Positions 43,209-51,583 of a stretch of DNA of 64,000 bases are shown here, in pieces (positions within the stretch are counted from its first letter, which is position 1; each line of letters begins with the position of its first letter). A model generated the notes under the pieces. The model saw only the letters and a program-made list of their open reading frames with translations. It did not search any database and was not told the origin of the DNA. The DNA lies in NCBI RefSeq assembly GCF_900099765.1, contig NZ_FNDX01000013.1:62001-126000 (forward strand). Direction: 5' to 3'. The translations under genes were made by a program, and so were the position numbers. This stretch comes from Paenibacillus typhae. GTDB taxonomy: Bacteria; Bacillota; Bacilli; Paenibacillales; Paenibacillaceae.

Positions 43209-44939
43209 CTAGATTGCTTCACCGCTAACCGCGGTTCCGCTCTTCGTAAGCTTGTAGCTTACAATTTTACCGCTCCAGAAGTGGAATTTCAGGATCACTT
43301 CCCCGTCATTGACTTCCTTGAAGAAATTCTCCGTCAGGCTGATCTCCCCTGTACTGTAGGAAGGGCTGAACGTGTAAGCAAACTCCTTATAAGGTGTCCA
43401 GTTCTGCGGCCCGGCGTTGCCGCCTGCAGCATACACGGCTTCCATTGTCGCCAGGCTGTCTCCGTTAAATACAGTCGGAATTTTAAAGGAGGCCGTTGTA
43501 CCGGAGACGCTGCTGAGCTTAGGCTGGGCAAAGACCGTCAGCTTGAAGGTCCAGGCAGCACCTTTGTTGAATTTCGCGGTAATGATGGCGTTAACACCCA
43601 GCTTGCCTGATTTGGTAAGGCTCTCCAGCTTGGCTGCCTTAATTGTCAGCTTATTGCCGCTGAGGGTATAATCACTGCCTTGCTTAAGCTTGCTGCCGGC
43701 TACGCTCAGCGACTTCAGCTTGTTGCCGTTCAGGTTAAGCAGGATGGTGGTATCCTTGACCATAGCACCCTTTTCAAGATGGATGAGATCGCTTTCAGCA
43801 GTGGCCGAGCGTGTAGTCCAGCTGGTCTTGATCATCGTGAACAGCTGCGGATCAGACCACTTATAAGTCGTACGGCCAAAATGCTGCCCGTTGTCCCACA
43901 GCATCGAAGTAATCCGCTTCTCTTTCAGGTAATAGCCGAGGAATTCAAAAAATTTCAGCTTCTCCCCCTGCTCAATCGCGGCCGTACTCTGATCAAAGCC
44001 AAGCAGTCCGTATTCGCCGAGGATAACCGGAATGCCTTTGGCAGTAAAGGTAGCGTGTACCTTGTCAAAGGTCTGGATGATATCATTTTGCGTATCGGCA
44101 TCGAATTTGGTGTAGCCGGCTATATTGACGCTGAACGGCCAGAAGCCGTAGTAATGTACAGTAGCAATCAGGTTAGGGTCCTTCAGCCCGGTAATCGTCT
44201 GGTACAGCACATCCATCCGCTCCTGGGTCGGGGAGGATTCCAGCGATGGGAGCACCAGCGGCCGGACTGCATTTTTGCCTCCTGAGCTTCTGACGATGCT
44301 GTGGAAGGATTTGTTCAGCTCGTTCAGCATAGCGGTGGCTTTTGCTTCATCTGTCGTGCCGCCGTCAGTGAACCGCGGTTCGTTAATGCTCTCGAACATC
44401 AGCTTGTTCGGATAGTTCTTGAATACTGCAGCCACCTGTTTCCAGACTGCGTTATAGCGGGCCAGAACCTCGCCAGGCTTCTGCTCCATCCCGCTGACCC
44501 ACATCCAGGAATCATGGTGGACATTGATCATGACATATAGCTTCTCGGCGAGCGCCCAGTCCACCACCTGCCGAACTCTGGCCAGATAGGCTGCTTCAAT
44601 TGTATAGTTTGGAGCCGCACCGATGTGTACATCCCAGGTTACGGGTATGCGGATGCTCCGGTAGCCCTGGCCGGCAATGTTCTTGATTAGCTCTCTGGTA
44701 ACCTTCGGGTTGCCCCAAGAGGTTTCGTCGGGGCCTGTAGCATCGAGCGTATTGCCGAGATTCCAGCCCGGCTGCATGGCATCCACATAGGTCTGCATGG
44801 CGGTTGGTTTAGGTTTCTTGGAGGCGGAAGCTGCCGCAGATACATTTGGCGTTACCAGTGCAAGCAGCAGAAATGCGGATAGTGCGAATAATAATAGCCT
44901 GGGCAATGCTTGTGGCAGCGATGATTTATTCTTAGGCAT
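43209..44939 (-). CDS. Secreted GH5 endoglucanase with C-terminal X2-like and CBM46-like modules
   Basis: A 576-residue secreted beta-glucanase. Signal peptide about 1-36. The GH5 barrel (about 45-370) has catalytic Glu187 (FESINEPRF) and Glu309 (VILGEYGLL), with IRIPVTW and MINVHHD around the active site. An immunoglobulin-like X2 domain (about 375-465) and a final beta module like CBM46 (about 470-576) follow, an order known for cellulases acting on cellulose and xyloglucan. The ATG is 12 bases after GGGAGG. A cre-like box lies about 115 bases upstream, implying catabolite control. Confidence 0.93.
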   Translation of the reverse strand: MPKNKSSLPQALPRLLLFALSAFLLLALVTPNVSAAASASKKPKPTAMQTYVDAMQPGWNLGNTLDATGPDETSWGNPKVTRELIKNIAGQGYRSIRIPVTWDVHIGAAPNYTIEAAYLARVRQVVDWALAEKLYVMINVHHDSWMWVSGMEQKPGEVLARYNAVWKQVAAVFKNYPNKLMFESINEPRFTDGGTTDEAKATAMLNELNKSFHSIVRSSGGKNAVRPLVLPSLESSPTQERMDVLYQTITGLKDPNLIATVHYYGFWPFSVNIAGYTKFDADTQNDIIQTFDKVHATFTAKGIPVILGEYGLLGFDQSTAAIEQGEKLKFFEFLGYYLKEKRITSMLWDNGQHFGRTTYKWSDPQLFTMIKTSWTTRSATAESDLIHLEKGAMVKDTTILLNLNGNKLKSLSVAGSKLKQGSDYTLSGNKLTIKAAKLESLTKSGKLGVNAIITAKFNKGAAWTFKLTVFAQPKLSSVSGTTASFKIPTVFNGDSLATMEAVYAAGGNAGPQNWTPYKEFAYTFSPSYSTGEISLTENFFKEVNDGEVILKFHFWSGKIVSYKLTKSGTAVSGEAI

Positions 44940-45037
44940 GAATACTTAATCCTCCCTTATGAATGAATGATCATTGTCTTGCGATCCCCCGGTGCCTGGT
45001 ACACCTGTCACCTCCACTTTTTATGTAAACACTCCAA

Positions 45038-45064
45038 AGTAAACGTTTATTGAAAACGCTTACC
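45038..45064 (-). promoter_or_regulatory. cre/LacI-type operators upstream of the cellulase
   Basis: TGAAAACGCTTACC at 45051-45064 fits the CcpA cre consensus with one mismatch at the end. TAAACGTTTA, a perfect palindrome of LacI-family type, lies just beside it (about 45041-45050). CcpA or the LacI-family protein encoded 0.7 kb away may bind. Confidence 0.6.
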
Positions 45065-45333
45065 AGTAAGAATATAGCATCTTTTTCCGGCGGCAAATAT
45101 CCCAATTATTAGTGTAAAAATCCTGGAAAAATTATTGATTTTTGGTATTGAGGACCGGAGCTGTAGGATAACAACTGCACAATTACTCCAAAACTTATAC
45201 GATATAAGAACCGGCTGGTGTTATAGCATACTCGGCGGTTGATTGCATAGTTATCTGGTGCCAACTGCTGGGTATGGAGGGAATCCGGCCGGGTTTTGCT
45301 ATCCTCATCTCCTGCTGGCTGGCTCGGGCAGAA

Positions 45334-45524
45334 TTTAAGTGGATTTTTGCATACTAAATTCCGCAAACTCTGGCTCGTGCGCAATCTAAGTGGATTTTCG
45401 TACACTAATACCTCACATGGCAGCTGAAACTAACGTTTCTGCTGAAATTAAGTGACTTTTTTTCACCTAATTTCCCGTTATACGATAAACCAGCTCAATT
45501 AGTAGTCGTTTTTCCAACTAAATG
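45334..45524. repeat. Palindrome array, tetrad 3
   Basis: Four related imperfect dyads of about 24-28 bp, consensus TTAAGTGG-(T-rich)-CAnACTAA, centred at 45459 minus 113, minus 62, 0 and plus 51 (45346, 45397, 45459, 45510): spacings 51, 62, 51. Same layout as the tetrads near 17.4 kb but different sequence. The rest of the ~800-bp gap between the cellulase and lacI genes holds the cre box, the array and a short GC-rich hairpin at 45671-45692. Confidence 0.8.
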
Positions 45525-45748
45525 TGTTAGAGGAGAGGATCAGCTTGTCCAGACATTCCGTAATGCCTGCCATCACGCTCTGCCCGTAGCCTTTTGCCCT
45601 TAGAATATGCTGCGGGCTGAGCCTTTGACGAAAGAAACGTGAAGCGTATGAAGCCTTACCGGACTAACCGGAGCCGGACCATGATCCGGCGTCACAGAAG
45701 CAGGGTCATCCGGCGAATAAAGCAGCTAGCCGGCACCAGCCCCCTACA

Positions 45749-46726
45749 CTACACCGTCCCCCGCTCAATAATCTCATAATCCAGCTTCCGGTATACAGGC
45801 TGTCTGTTCCCTGTGCGGATCTGCTCGTGGATGATGCGGAAGGCGGCGGCACCCATATCGTAGAGATGGTTGTCGATTGTGGAGATTTCAAGCAGCCGGC
45901 CGATCGGCTGGTTGTCAAAGCCCAGCACAGCGATGTCCTCCGGAATACGCAGCCCGTGCTTGCGCGCTTCGATAATCAGCCCCGCTGCGACATGGTCGCC
46001 GGTAACCATGAACACCTCGGGCCGTTCCTCCATCGGAAGCAGCGAGCGGGCAACTGCCGCCCCGCTCTCCTCTGTCATGCAGTCGAACACCATCCATTCC
46101 TGCCGGAAGGGCAGCTGATGCTCAGCCAAAAAAGCCTGAAACGCCGTCTGCCGGATGGATGCGCTGCTGCCGTTCTGCCGGCCCTCGCAATAGCCGATTT
46201 TGCGGTAACCTTTGTCTTTCAGATATTCCAGACCATGCCGAAAGGCCGCATAATGTTCAATATATACCGACGAAAAACGCCGTTCCCCGTTATCCTGGCA
46301 GGTCACAACCGGCCCGTACTCCATATACTCTTCAATGACCTCCGGCAGCAGTGCTGTAGAGACAACTACAACGCCGTCAATCTCTTTGTTGCGCAGCATC
46401 TCAAGCACCTTCAGCTCCTCATCGGGAGCATAATTGCTCTGGCAGAGGATTAGCCGGTACTGCGCGAGCAGCGCCTCATGGGCCAGCCCGTCCATTACCA
46501 CCGAGAAATAAAACAAATTGATATACGGCAGAATGACCGCGACCGTCCCCGTCCGCCCGGTGCTCAGATGCACCGCATTCATATTTCGTGCATAATGCAG
46601 CTGCTCTATCGTCTGGAGCACAGTGGCTCTCTTGGACTCACTCACATAGGGATGATTGTTCAGCACACGGGACACAGTGGTTACAGAAACGCCAGCAATC
46701 CGGGCAATCTCCTTGATATTGGCCAT
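45749..46726 (-). CDS. LacI-family transcriptional regulator
   Basis: A 325-residue LacI/GalR repressor: N-terminal helix-turn-helix (MANIKEIARIAGVSVTTVSR), hinge helix, and a sugar-binding periplasmic-binding-protein-like core (about 60-325, FMVTGDHVAAGLIIEARK). AGGAGGAAGC precedes the ATG. Effector and operon are unknown; the neighbouring cellulase gene with a LacI-type palindrome is the nearest candidate target. Confidence 0.9.
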   Translation of the reverse strand: MANIKEIARIAGVSVTTVSRVLNNHPYVSESKRATVLQTIEQLHYARNMNAVHLSTGRTGTVAVILPYINLFYFSVVMDGLAHEALLAQYRLILCQSNYAPDEELKVLEMLRNKEIDGVVVVSTALLPEVIEEYMEYGPVVTCQDNGERRFSSVYIEHYAAFRHGLEYLKDKGYRKIGYCEGRQNGSSASIRQTAFQAFLAEHQLPFRQEWMVFDCMTEESGAAVARSLLPMEERPEVFMVTGDHVAAGLIIEARKHGLRIPEDIAVLGFDNQPIGRLLEISTIDNHLYDMGAAAFRIIHEQIRTGNRQPVYRKLDYEIIERGTV

Positions 46727-46844
46727 CAGCGCAGCTTCCTCCTGAAATTAGGCATCTATTGGTTTTATTTTACCACACCGCTCCCCGAAATTTTGTATTG
46801 TAAAAAGCTTGCTATGGAACGCATTTCATACGCTACACTGAGAC

Positions 46845-46937
46845 TGTAACAGCTTACCGGACTAAACCGGCGTGACCGCAAGGGCGTGACGGACCGGTTA
46901 AGTTACGAATTTCCGCCGAATAGAGGCGGTTTTTTTA
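46845..46937 (+). ncRNA. Orphan structured RNA with intrinsic terminator
   Basis: A 13-bp imperfect outer stem (GTAAC.GCTTA-CCGG with CCGGTTAAGTTAC) encloses a symmetric inner loop in which GCGTGA occurs on both sides of a CCgcaaGG tip. A terminator (CCGCC/GGCGG, T7, 46913-46937) follows. No + strand gene lies downstream, so it would be an independent ~90-nt RNA. I do not recognise a known class. Confidence 0.5.
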
Positions 46938-46960
46938 TTGCAGCAAATCTGGAGGGCAAC

Positions 46961-46998
46961 AAAAAACCTTCCCTCATCCAGAGGGATGACAGAAGGCT
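46961..46998 (-). terminator. Terminator after the SagB-like gene
   Basis: CCTTC/GAAGG outer and CCCTC/GAGGG inner stems with six T on the minus strand. Confidence 0.7.
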
Positions 46999-47082
46999 TA
47001 AATGTTTCATTTCTGCATGATGCTGTAGATGCGTGTTAAAGCACCCAACTACTGCCGTGACAGCAGGTTCGTCTGCAGGCAG

Positions 47083-47844
47083 CTATTCCCGTTTTTTCCC
47101 GACTGCACCAAGATAGATTACGAACTCTTCCTCGCCGTCTAATCCCAGAATCTCATCAATCAGCTTTTGATCATAGATTCCGATTGCGCAAGCCCCTGCA
47201 CCGATAGATTCACTGGATAAATAAAGGTTCTGGCATACATGCCCCACATCGATGAGGATTTTTTTGTGGGCTGAAATATCATACTTCCATTCGGAGCGGT
47301 ACGGCGTTGTGCTCCACGCAAACAGTACAGCGGCTTTCTTGGCGAAATTAGGGACAAACGGCTGGTCCAAAGTAATAGCGTCAACCTTCTGTTCCATCTG
47401 TTCCAGTTCAAACATAAATAAGAGCTTATGCCCGGTAGGCAGGTACCTGTAAATCCCCTCTTGAACACCCTCCACCCTCATAATCAGTAAATAGGTTTCG
47501 AAGGTGTGCGTAGCCCCGCTGCAGGGGACCGTCCGCAAGGTAAGCCCATTCTTGTTCATGCCCGTAATCCCCTGGGTAGCCCATAATAAATAGGACAGCT
47601 CCTCAAGGCTTAGCATCTCTGCAGAATAAAATCTTGTACTTCTTCTCTGATCTATGCAATCGAACATATTTCCGTTGCGTAAAACCTCTCTGCTGACTTT
47701 AGGCAAATCAATGATTTGTGAGTCTGGATCAAAAGGCTTAACAACCGGCGGTTGGGCCACTCCCTTGATCTTGTCTGTTTTTATATGCTTGAACTCAAGA
47801 AAATTGGATTTTAGAAATTGTCTTTGCTGCTCGTATCTTGCCAT
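47083..47844 (-). CDS. SagB/ThcOx-family nitroreductase-like dehydrogenase
   Basis: A 253-residue FMN-dependent oxidoreductase of the SagB/ThcOx group, related to azoline oxidases of RiPP pathways but also found as stand-alone proteins. Features are DQRRSTRFYSAEMLSLEELS, SYLLWATQGITG, RTVPCSGATHTFE and VGHVCQNLYLSSESIG. No precursor peptide, cyclodehydratase or transporter is adjacent, so a RiPP role is not supported here. AGGAGGG precedes the ATG. Neighbour of gerE on the same strand but separated by that gene's terminator. Confidence 0.85.
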   Translation of the reverse strand: MARYEQQRQFLKSNFLEFKHIKTDKIKGVAQPPVVKPFDPDSQIIDLPKVSREVLRNGNMFDCIDQRRSTRFYSAEMLSLEELSYLLWATQGITGMNKNGLTLRTVPCSGATHTFETYLLIMRVEGVQEGIYRYLPTGHKLLFMFELEQMEQKVDAITLDQPFVPNFAKKAAVLFAWSTTPYRSEWKYDISAHKKILIDVGHVCQNLYLSSESIGAGACAIGIYDQKLIDEILGLDGEEEFVIYLGAVGKKRE

Positions 47845-47930
47845 AACGGACCCTCCTGAATGACATTGGTGACTTTAATTTATCATGTTGTATAAATTAG
47901 TTTGTGACGGTAATCACAATCATTACAACA

Positions 47931-47968
47931 AAAAACCTCCCCTCATCCCGTAGAATAAAAGGAGGTTT
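47931..47968 (-). terminator. Terminator after gerE
   Basis: AAACCTCC/GGAGGTTT stem with a 20-nt loop and a T-run on the minus strand. Confidence 0.8.
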
Positions 47969-47998
47969 AAACGTGTCACTGCAACGCAGCCAGGCCAG

Positions 47999-48223
47999 CT
48001 ATATTTTCAGCTCCCCAAGCTTGATCAGCTCGACAACCGCTTGCGAACGGCCTTTGACGTTTAATTTTTGCATGACGTTGGAGATGTGGTTGCGGACCGT
48101 TTTTTCACTAATAAATAACAATCCGGCAATATCCCGTGTAGTTTTGTCTTGCACGAGGAGCTCGAATACTTCGCGCTCACGATGCGTTAACAGAAATTTG
48201 CTGTGATGATCGTTCCCCTTCAA
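47999..48223 (-). CDS. gerE: Sporulation regulator GerE
   Basis: A 74-residue LuxR-type helix-turn-helix protein, the same length as Bacillus GerE, with LLTHREREVFELLVQDKTT and FISEKTVRNHISNVMQKL. GerE is the last mother-cell regulator and controls coat genes together with sigma K. The start is a TTG at 48223, eight bases after AAGGAGGGG; taking it gives exactly the family length, whereas the open frame upstream adds unrelated residues. Confidence 0.93.
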   Translation of the reverse strand: MKGNDHHSKFLLTHREREVFELLVQDKTTRDIAGLLFISEKTVRNHISNVMQKLNVKGRSQAVVELIKLGELKI

Positions 48224-48529
48224 TGGTGTCACCCCTCCTTGCCCTGGGTTTGTTTGGTATAACAAGGTAAAGGGATACAGTCAAAACATACTATGTATGC
48301 GCAATGTCAATGGTGCTGTTACTGACCCAAATTGGGCGGTGGCAAATGTCCCGTCAGGGACAGGCTGAGCATGAATGATGCTGCAAATGGCCGGCGCCTC
48401 CCGTTACACCATCCCAGCATGCTTTTATAACAATAACAAAATATTTATTATCATTATTTTTTTATTGTTTTTCAATAAATGTTGTGGTAAGTTATTATCA
48501 AAATTACTCATAAGTGAGGGGCTTGTGTT
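48224..48529. other. Divergent intergenic region gerE / DUF2975 gene
   Basis: About 300 bases with a very AT-rich block (about 48428-48500) next to the DUF2975 gene, presumably its promoter. No confident sigma-K or sigma-A boxes could be assigned. Confidence 0.4.
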
Positions 48530-49012
48530 ATGGAACGTGGATCAACACTTTTTTTGAAGGCGGCGCTTATTCTTATCAGTATACCCGTACTGGCCTTGTG
48601 TATCTTTGCAGTGCCGGCGATTGCGGAGTTTGCAGCGGAATTGTATCCGGATCATGCTTATCTGAAGGTTCTTGTCCTGCTCGATTTATATGCATCGGTG
48701 CTCCCCTTCTACTTCGCGCTGTATCAGGCGTTCAAGCTGTTAAGCTACATCGACCGGAACAAGGCGTTCTCGGAGCTGTCGGTGCGGGCCTTAAAGCTGA
48801 TCAAGTACTGTGCGCTGGCTTTCAGCGGGGTGTATGTGCTGGGAATGCCGCTCTTTTATCTGCTGGCGGAGAGGGATGATGCCCCGGGCATTATCGTCAT
48901 CGGGATGGTGCTGATTTTTGCCGGGATGGTGATTGCCTTCTTTGCTGCCGTTCTCCAGAAGCTGCTTAAAGAAGCAATTGAACTAAAATCAGAGATTGAC
49001 CTGACGGTCTGA
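48530..49012 (+). CDS. DUF2975 membrane protein (YoaS-like)
   Basis: A 160-residue protein with four predicted transmembrane helices (about 8-30, 45-68, 90-112, 120-145) and the DUF2975 segment FALYQAFKLLSYIDRNKAFSE. Function unknown. GAGGGG lies ten bases before the ATG. It is followed after 10 bases by a small Cro/CI-type regulator, a conserved pairing (yoaS-yozG in Bacillus subtilis) that suggests self-regulation. Confidence 0.88.
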   Translation: MERGSTLFLKAALILISIPVLALCIFAVPAIAEFAAELYPDHAYLKVLVLLDLYASVLPFYFALYQAFKLLSYIDRNKAFSELSVRALKLIKYCALAFSGVYVLGMPLFYLLAERDDAPGIIVIGMVLIFAGMVIAFFAAVLQKLLKEAIELKSEIDLTV

Positions 49013-49022
49013 GGTGACGACA

Positions 49023-49241
49023 ATGGCGATAATCGTAAACATTGATGTGATGCTGGCTAAGCGGAAAATGAGCGTAACCGAGCTGTCGGAGCGGGTGGGC
49101 ATTACGATGGCCAACCTGTCCATTCTCAAAAATGGCAAAGCCAAGGCGGTGCGGCTCTCCACCCTGGAGGCGATATGCAAGGCCCTTGACTGCCAGCCCG
49201 GAGATTTACTTGAGTATAGAAGTGACGATAAGACCCAGTAA
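49023..49241 (+). CDS. Small HTH regulator (YozG-like, Cro/CI type)
   Basis: A 72-residue XRE-family DNA-binding protein: VMLAKRKMSVTELSERVGIT and LSTLEAICKALDCQPGDLLE are the family signatures. I use the ATG at 49023 with GAGGTG upstream; a GTG three codons earlier is less likely. Forms an operon with the DUF2975 protein and probably regulates it. Confidence 0.88.
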   Translation: MAIIVNIDVMLAKRKMSVTELSERVGITMANLSILKNGKAKAVRLSTLEAICKALDCQPGDLLEYRSDDKTQ

Positions 49242-49251
49242 TACACACAAA

Positions 49252-49297
49252 TAAAAGACCGCAGTTCCGGAGGCTTTCCGGGTTTGCGGTCTTTTGC
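49252..49297 (+). terminator. Terminator after the yozG-like gene
   Basis: AAAAGACCGCA/TGCGGTCTTTT stem with an inner CCGGA/TCCGG hairpin. A perfect 12-bp palindrome GTAACGCGTTAC follows at 49299-49310. Confidence 0.85.
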
Positions 49298-49344
49298 CGT
49301 AACGCGTTACTTGCGTAATATTTATCTATCTGCTGAAGCCGGTA

Positions 49345-49530
49345 TCAGTGGTAAATAATAGACTTGATCCGGGATTGTTCCTCATAAGTGAGCGGGCTAA
49401 CCGGCTGCGGTGTGTGCAAATGACGCTGTACGGTATACTCCATGTTCAGATAATCATCCTCCCCGGATGCTACCTCCGGCTGCCAATATCCAATGACCCG
49501 GTTCTTAAGTTCCTTCAGAACTTCCAGCAT
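49345..49530 (-). CDS. Small hypothetical protein
   Basis: A 61-residue soluble protein I do not recognise: a basic helix at the start (MLEVLKELKNRVIGYW), then an acidic segment (GEDDYLNMEYTVQRHLH) and a Pro-rich C-terminal part. I chose the ATG at 49530, nine bases after GGAGG; an ATG three codons earlier is too close to it. A good promoter lies upstream, and an 18-codon frame with its own ribosome site (49505-49561) overlaps the start out of frame. Confidence 0.6.
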   Translation of the reverse strand: MLEVLKELKNRVIGYWQPEVASGEDDYLNMEYTVQRHLHTPQPVSPLTYEEQSRIKSIIYH

Positions 49531-49590
49531 TGCGTTCATCCTCCTCGAGCGATGAAATCATAATTTGAACCCCTTTTTGGTTACGCTTTC

Positions 49591-49618
49591 ATTATAACAT
49601 ATTTTACGTTTATGTCCA
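49591..49618 (-). promoter_or_regulatory. Sigma-A promoter of the small hypothetical gene
   Basis: TGGACA, 16-bp spacer, TATAAT on the minus strand; the start lies about 55 bases before the CDS. Confidence 0.7.
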
Positions 49619-49973
49619 CTGGTAAAAGACATTATTTAACGGATTTTATCCGATAATATGCTAATTTTAAAGGTTTTTGTGCTCTGTTAGAGGATTATTG
49701 TTCTTGTGGAGAGGACGAATTTTTAGAGTGCAAAAATCCTGTGACTGTGCGCAAAATAACCATTGTAAACGGTCAACCGAAAGTGCCGGCTCCTCCCTAC
49801 TACCGCAGAGCATATGAACAACAGCCGGGAGCTTAAAGTCCTGCTTGCATCCTGAGACAATATGATTTATTCTGATTATGAAAATAATTTTCTTACAAAT
49901 ATATATATTTATAAAAATAATTTCGGTTGTTAATCCAATTTCAGACCATGATACAGAAAAGAAGGTGGAGCTA
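49619..49973. other. Intergenic region upstream of the rpiR-nagB-nagA operon
   Basis: AT-rich region without a recognised gene. It includes TTATGTC...GACATTA-type dyad sequence around 49610-49635 next to the divergent promoter; no promoter for the nag operon could be assigned with confidence. Confidence 0.4.
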
Positions 49974-50852
49974 TTGTCTCCTATACTGCACGCCCTGGAG
50001 CATGAGCAGGCAAGCTTCTCCCTGATGGAGCGCCGGCTGGCGGACCGTATTTTATCCTCCCCCAGCGAGATCGTTCATATGGGAATCACGGAGCTGGCTG
50101 AACAGTGCGGGGTTAGTCCCGCTACTATTACACGTTTTTGCAAGGTGCTGCATTTCAAGGGCTTTCCCGATTTCAAAGTCAAGCTGGCGGCAGAGATCGC
50201 CCATGGCGACGCCTCCCCGCAGGACGGCGGCTCCTCTTATCAGGATATTGTCGCCGGAAACCCGCTGTCCGTCATCGTTGAAGCGATGCAGGCCAATCAC
50301 CTGACCTCAATCCGGGACACCACATCACTGCTTGATCTGGAGCGGCTGCAGAGTACGGTTGATCTGCTCTGCAATGCCCGCCGTGTGGATCTGTACGGGA
50401 TGGCCACCTCTTCGATTGTCGCTCAGGATTTCTATCAGAAGCTGGTACGCATAGGGGTGAATTGCACTGCTTTTGCCGATTCGCATATGCAGATTACTTC
50501 CGCTTCCTCACTCGCCAAGGGTGATGTGGCTTTTGCCGTCTCCTATTCCGGGGAAACACCGGAGACGATTGATGCCTTAAGCTGTGCCAAGGCCAGCGGC
50601 GCTTCCACCATTTCACTTACTTCTTACGGCAGCAGCACATTGGCTGCTCTGGCCGACATCCCTTTGTTCTCCTCCTCATTGGAGCAGGGCATGCGCCGGG
50701 GCGATATGGCTTCACGGATCGCGCAGCTGCATATCATTGATATTCTGTTCACCGGCATGGTCAGCACCCGGTTCGGGGACTTCATCCCCAAGCTGGAGCA
50801 GTCTTATCTGAACGTCCAACATTACCGTCATAAACGGGGAGGTCAATCTTAA
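49974..50852 (+). CDS. RpiR/MurR-family transcriptional regulator
   Basis: A 292-residue regulator with an N-terminal RpiR-type helix-turn-helix (about 5-80; ITELAEQCGVSPATITRFCK) and a SIS sugar-phosphate-binding domain (about 125-265; VAFAVSYSGETPETIDAL). I take the TTG at 49974, with AAGGTGG upstream, as start; the ATG 32 codons earlier encodes a hydrophobic run unlike the family. It heads an operon with nagB and nagA, so it probably senses GlcNAc-6-P or GlcN-6-P. Stop and nagB start share one base. Confidence 0.88.
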   Translation: MSPILHALEHEQASFSLMERRLADRILSSPSEIVHMGITELAEQCGVSPATITRFCKVLHFKGFPDFKVKLAAEIAHGDASPQDGGSSYQDIVAGNPLSVIVEAMQANHLTSIRDTTSLLDLERLQSTVDLLCNARRVDLYGMATSSIVAQDFYQKLVRIGVNCTAFADSHMQITSASSLAKGDVAFAVSYSGETPETIDALSCAKASGASTISLTSYGSSTLAALADIPLFSSSLEQGMRRGDMASRIAQLHIIDILFTGMVSTRFGDFIPKLEQSYLNVQHYRHKRGGQS

Positions 50853-51583
50853 TGAACATCCTTACATTCAAAAGCCAGGAAGATTTCGCGGAATCCGGTG
50901 CCAATCTGATCGTCAGCCTGCTGCAGAGCAATCCCAGAGCTGTGCTCGGCCTTGCAACCGGCAGCTCTCCGGTCACTGTCTATGCCAGACTGGTCGAGAT
51001 GCACCGCAAGGGGCTGGTCAGCTTTGCCAAAGCATCCTCTTATAATCTCGATGAATATGTGGGCTTGCCTGTAGACCATCCCCAGAGCTACCGCAGCTTC
51101 ATGAACGAGCACCTGTTCAACCATGTCGATATCGACCTTGCCCGTACTCATGTGCCTGACGGCAATGCGCCGGATCTTGCAGCCGAATGTCTGGCGTATG
51201 ACCGGATGCTGGAGGATAACGGACCGGTTGACCTTCAGATTCTCGGCATCGGGAGCAACGGCCACATCGGCTTCAATGAGCCGGATGCCAGCCTCAGCAG
51301 CGGCACACATGTAGTGGATCTGCTGGAAGAAACCCGTGAAGCCAATGCCCGCTTCTTCGACAAGCTGGAGGATGTGCCCCGCCAGGCGGTGACCATGGGG
51401 ATCGGCGGCATCCTCAAAGCACGGCAGATTGTTCTGCTGGTGCGCGGCGAAGAGAAGGCAGAGGCGGTCCGTAACGCACTGGAGGGTCCGATTACAACCC
51501 AGTGCCCGGCCTCACTGCTGCAGAGCCATCCGAATGTTGTCGTTCTGCTGGACGAAGGAGCTGCCAAATGGCTCAAATCATAA
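50852..51583 (+). CDS. nagB: Glucosamine-6-phosphate deaminase
   Basis: Converts glucosamine-6-phosphate to fructose-6-phosphate and ammonia. The 243-residue protein has GLATGSSPVTVY (phosphate loop), YNLDEYVGL and the catalytic-region ILGIGSNGHIGFNEP. GGGGAGG lies nine bases before the ATG, which overlaps the preceding stop (TAATG). Its product pathway uses what NagA makes; chitinase upstream in the window provides the ultimate substrate. Confidence 0.96.
   Translation: MNILTFKSQEDFAESGANLIVSLLQSNPRAVLGLATGSSPVTVYARLVEMHRKGLVSFAKASSYNLDEYVGLPVDHPQSYRSFMNEHLFNHVDIDLARTHVPDGNAPDLAAECLAYDRMLEDNGPVDLQILGIGSNGHIGFNEPDASLSSGTHVVDLLEETREANARFFDKLEDVPRQAVTMGIGGILKARQIVLLVRGEEKAEAVRNALEGPITTQCPASLLQSHPNVVVLLDEGAAKWLKS

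Noticed and set aside
45109..45405. 98-residue minus-strand open frame in the gap before the cellulase gene
   Set aside because: It runs across the palindrome array, has no ribosome-binding site and its composition looks like translated intergenic repeats.
47083..47844. RiPP biosynthetic cluster around the SagB-like gene
   Set aside because: No precursor, cyclodehydratase (SagC/D), leader peptidase or exporter is adjacent; the flanks are gerE and a LacI regulator.
49299..49310. Perfect palindrome GTAACGCGTTAC as a regulator site
   Set aside because: It lies just after a terminator and away from any promoter; a 12-bp palindrome alone is weak evidence.
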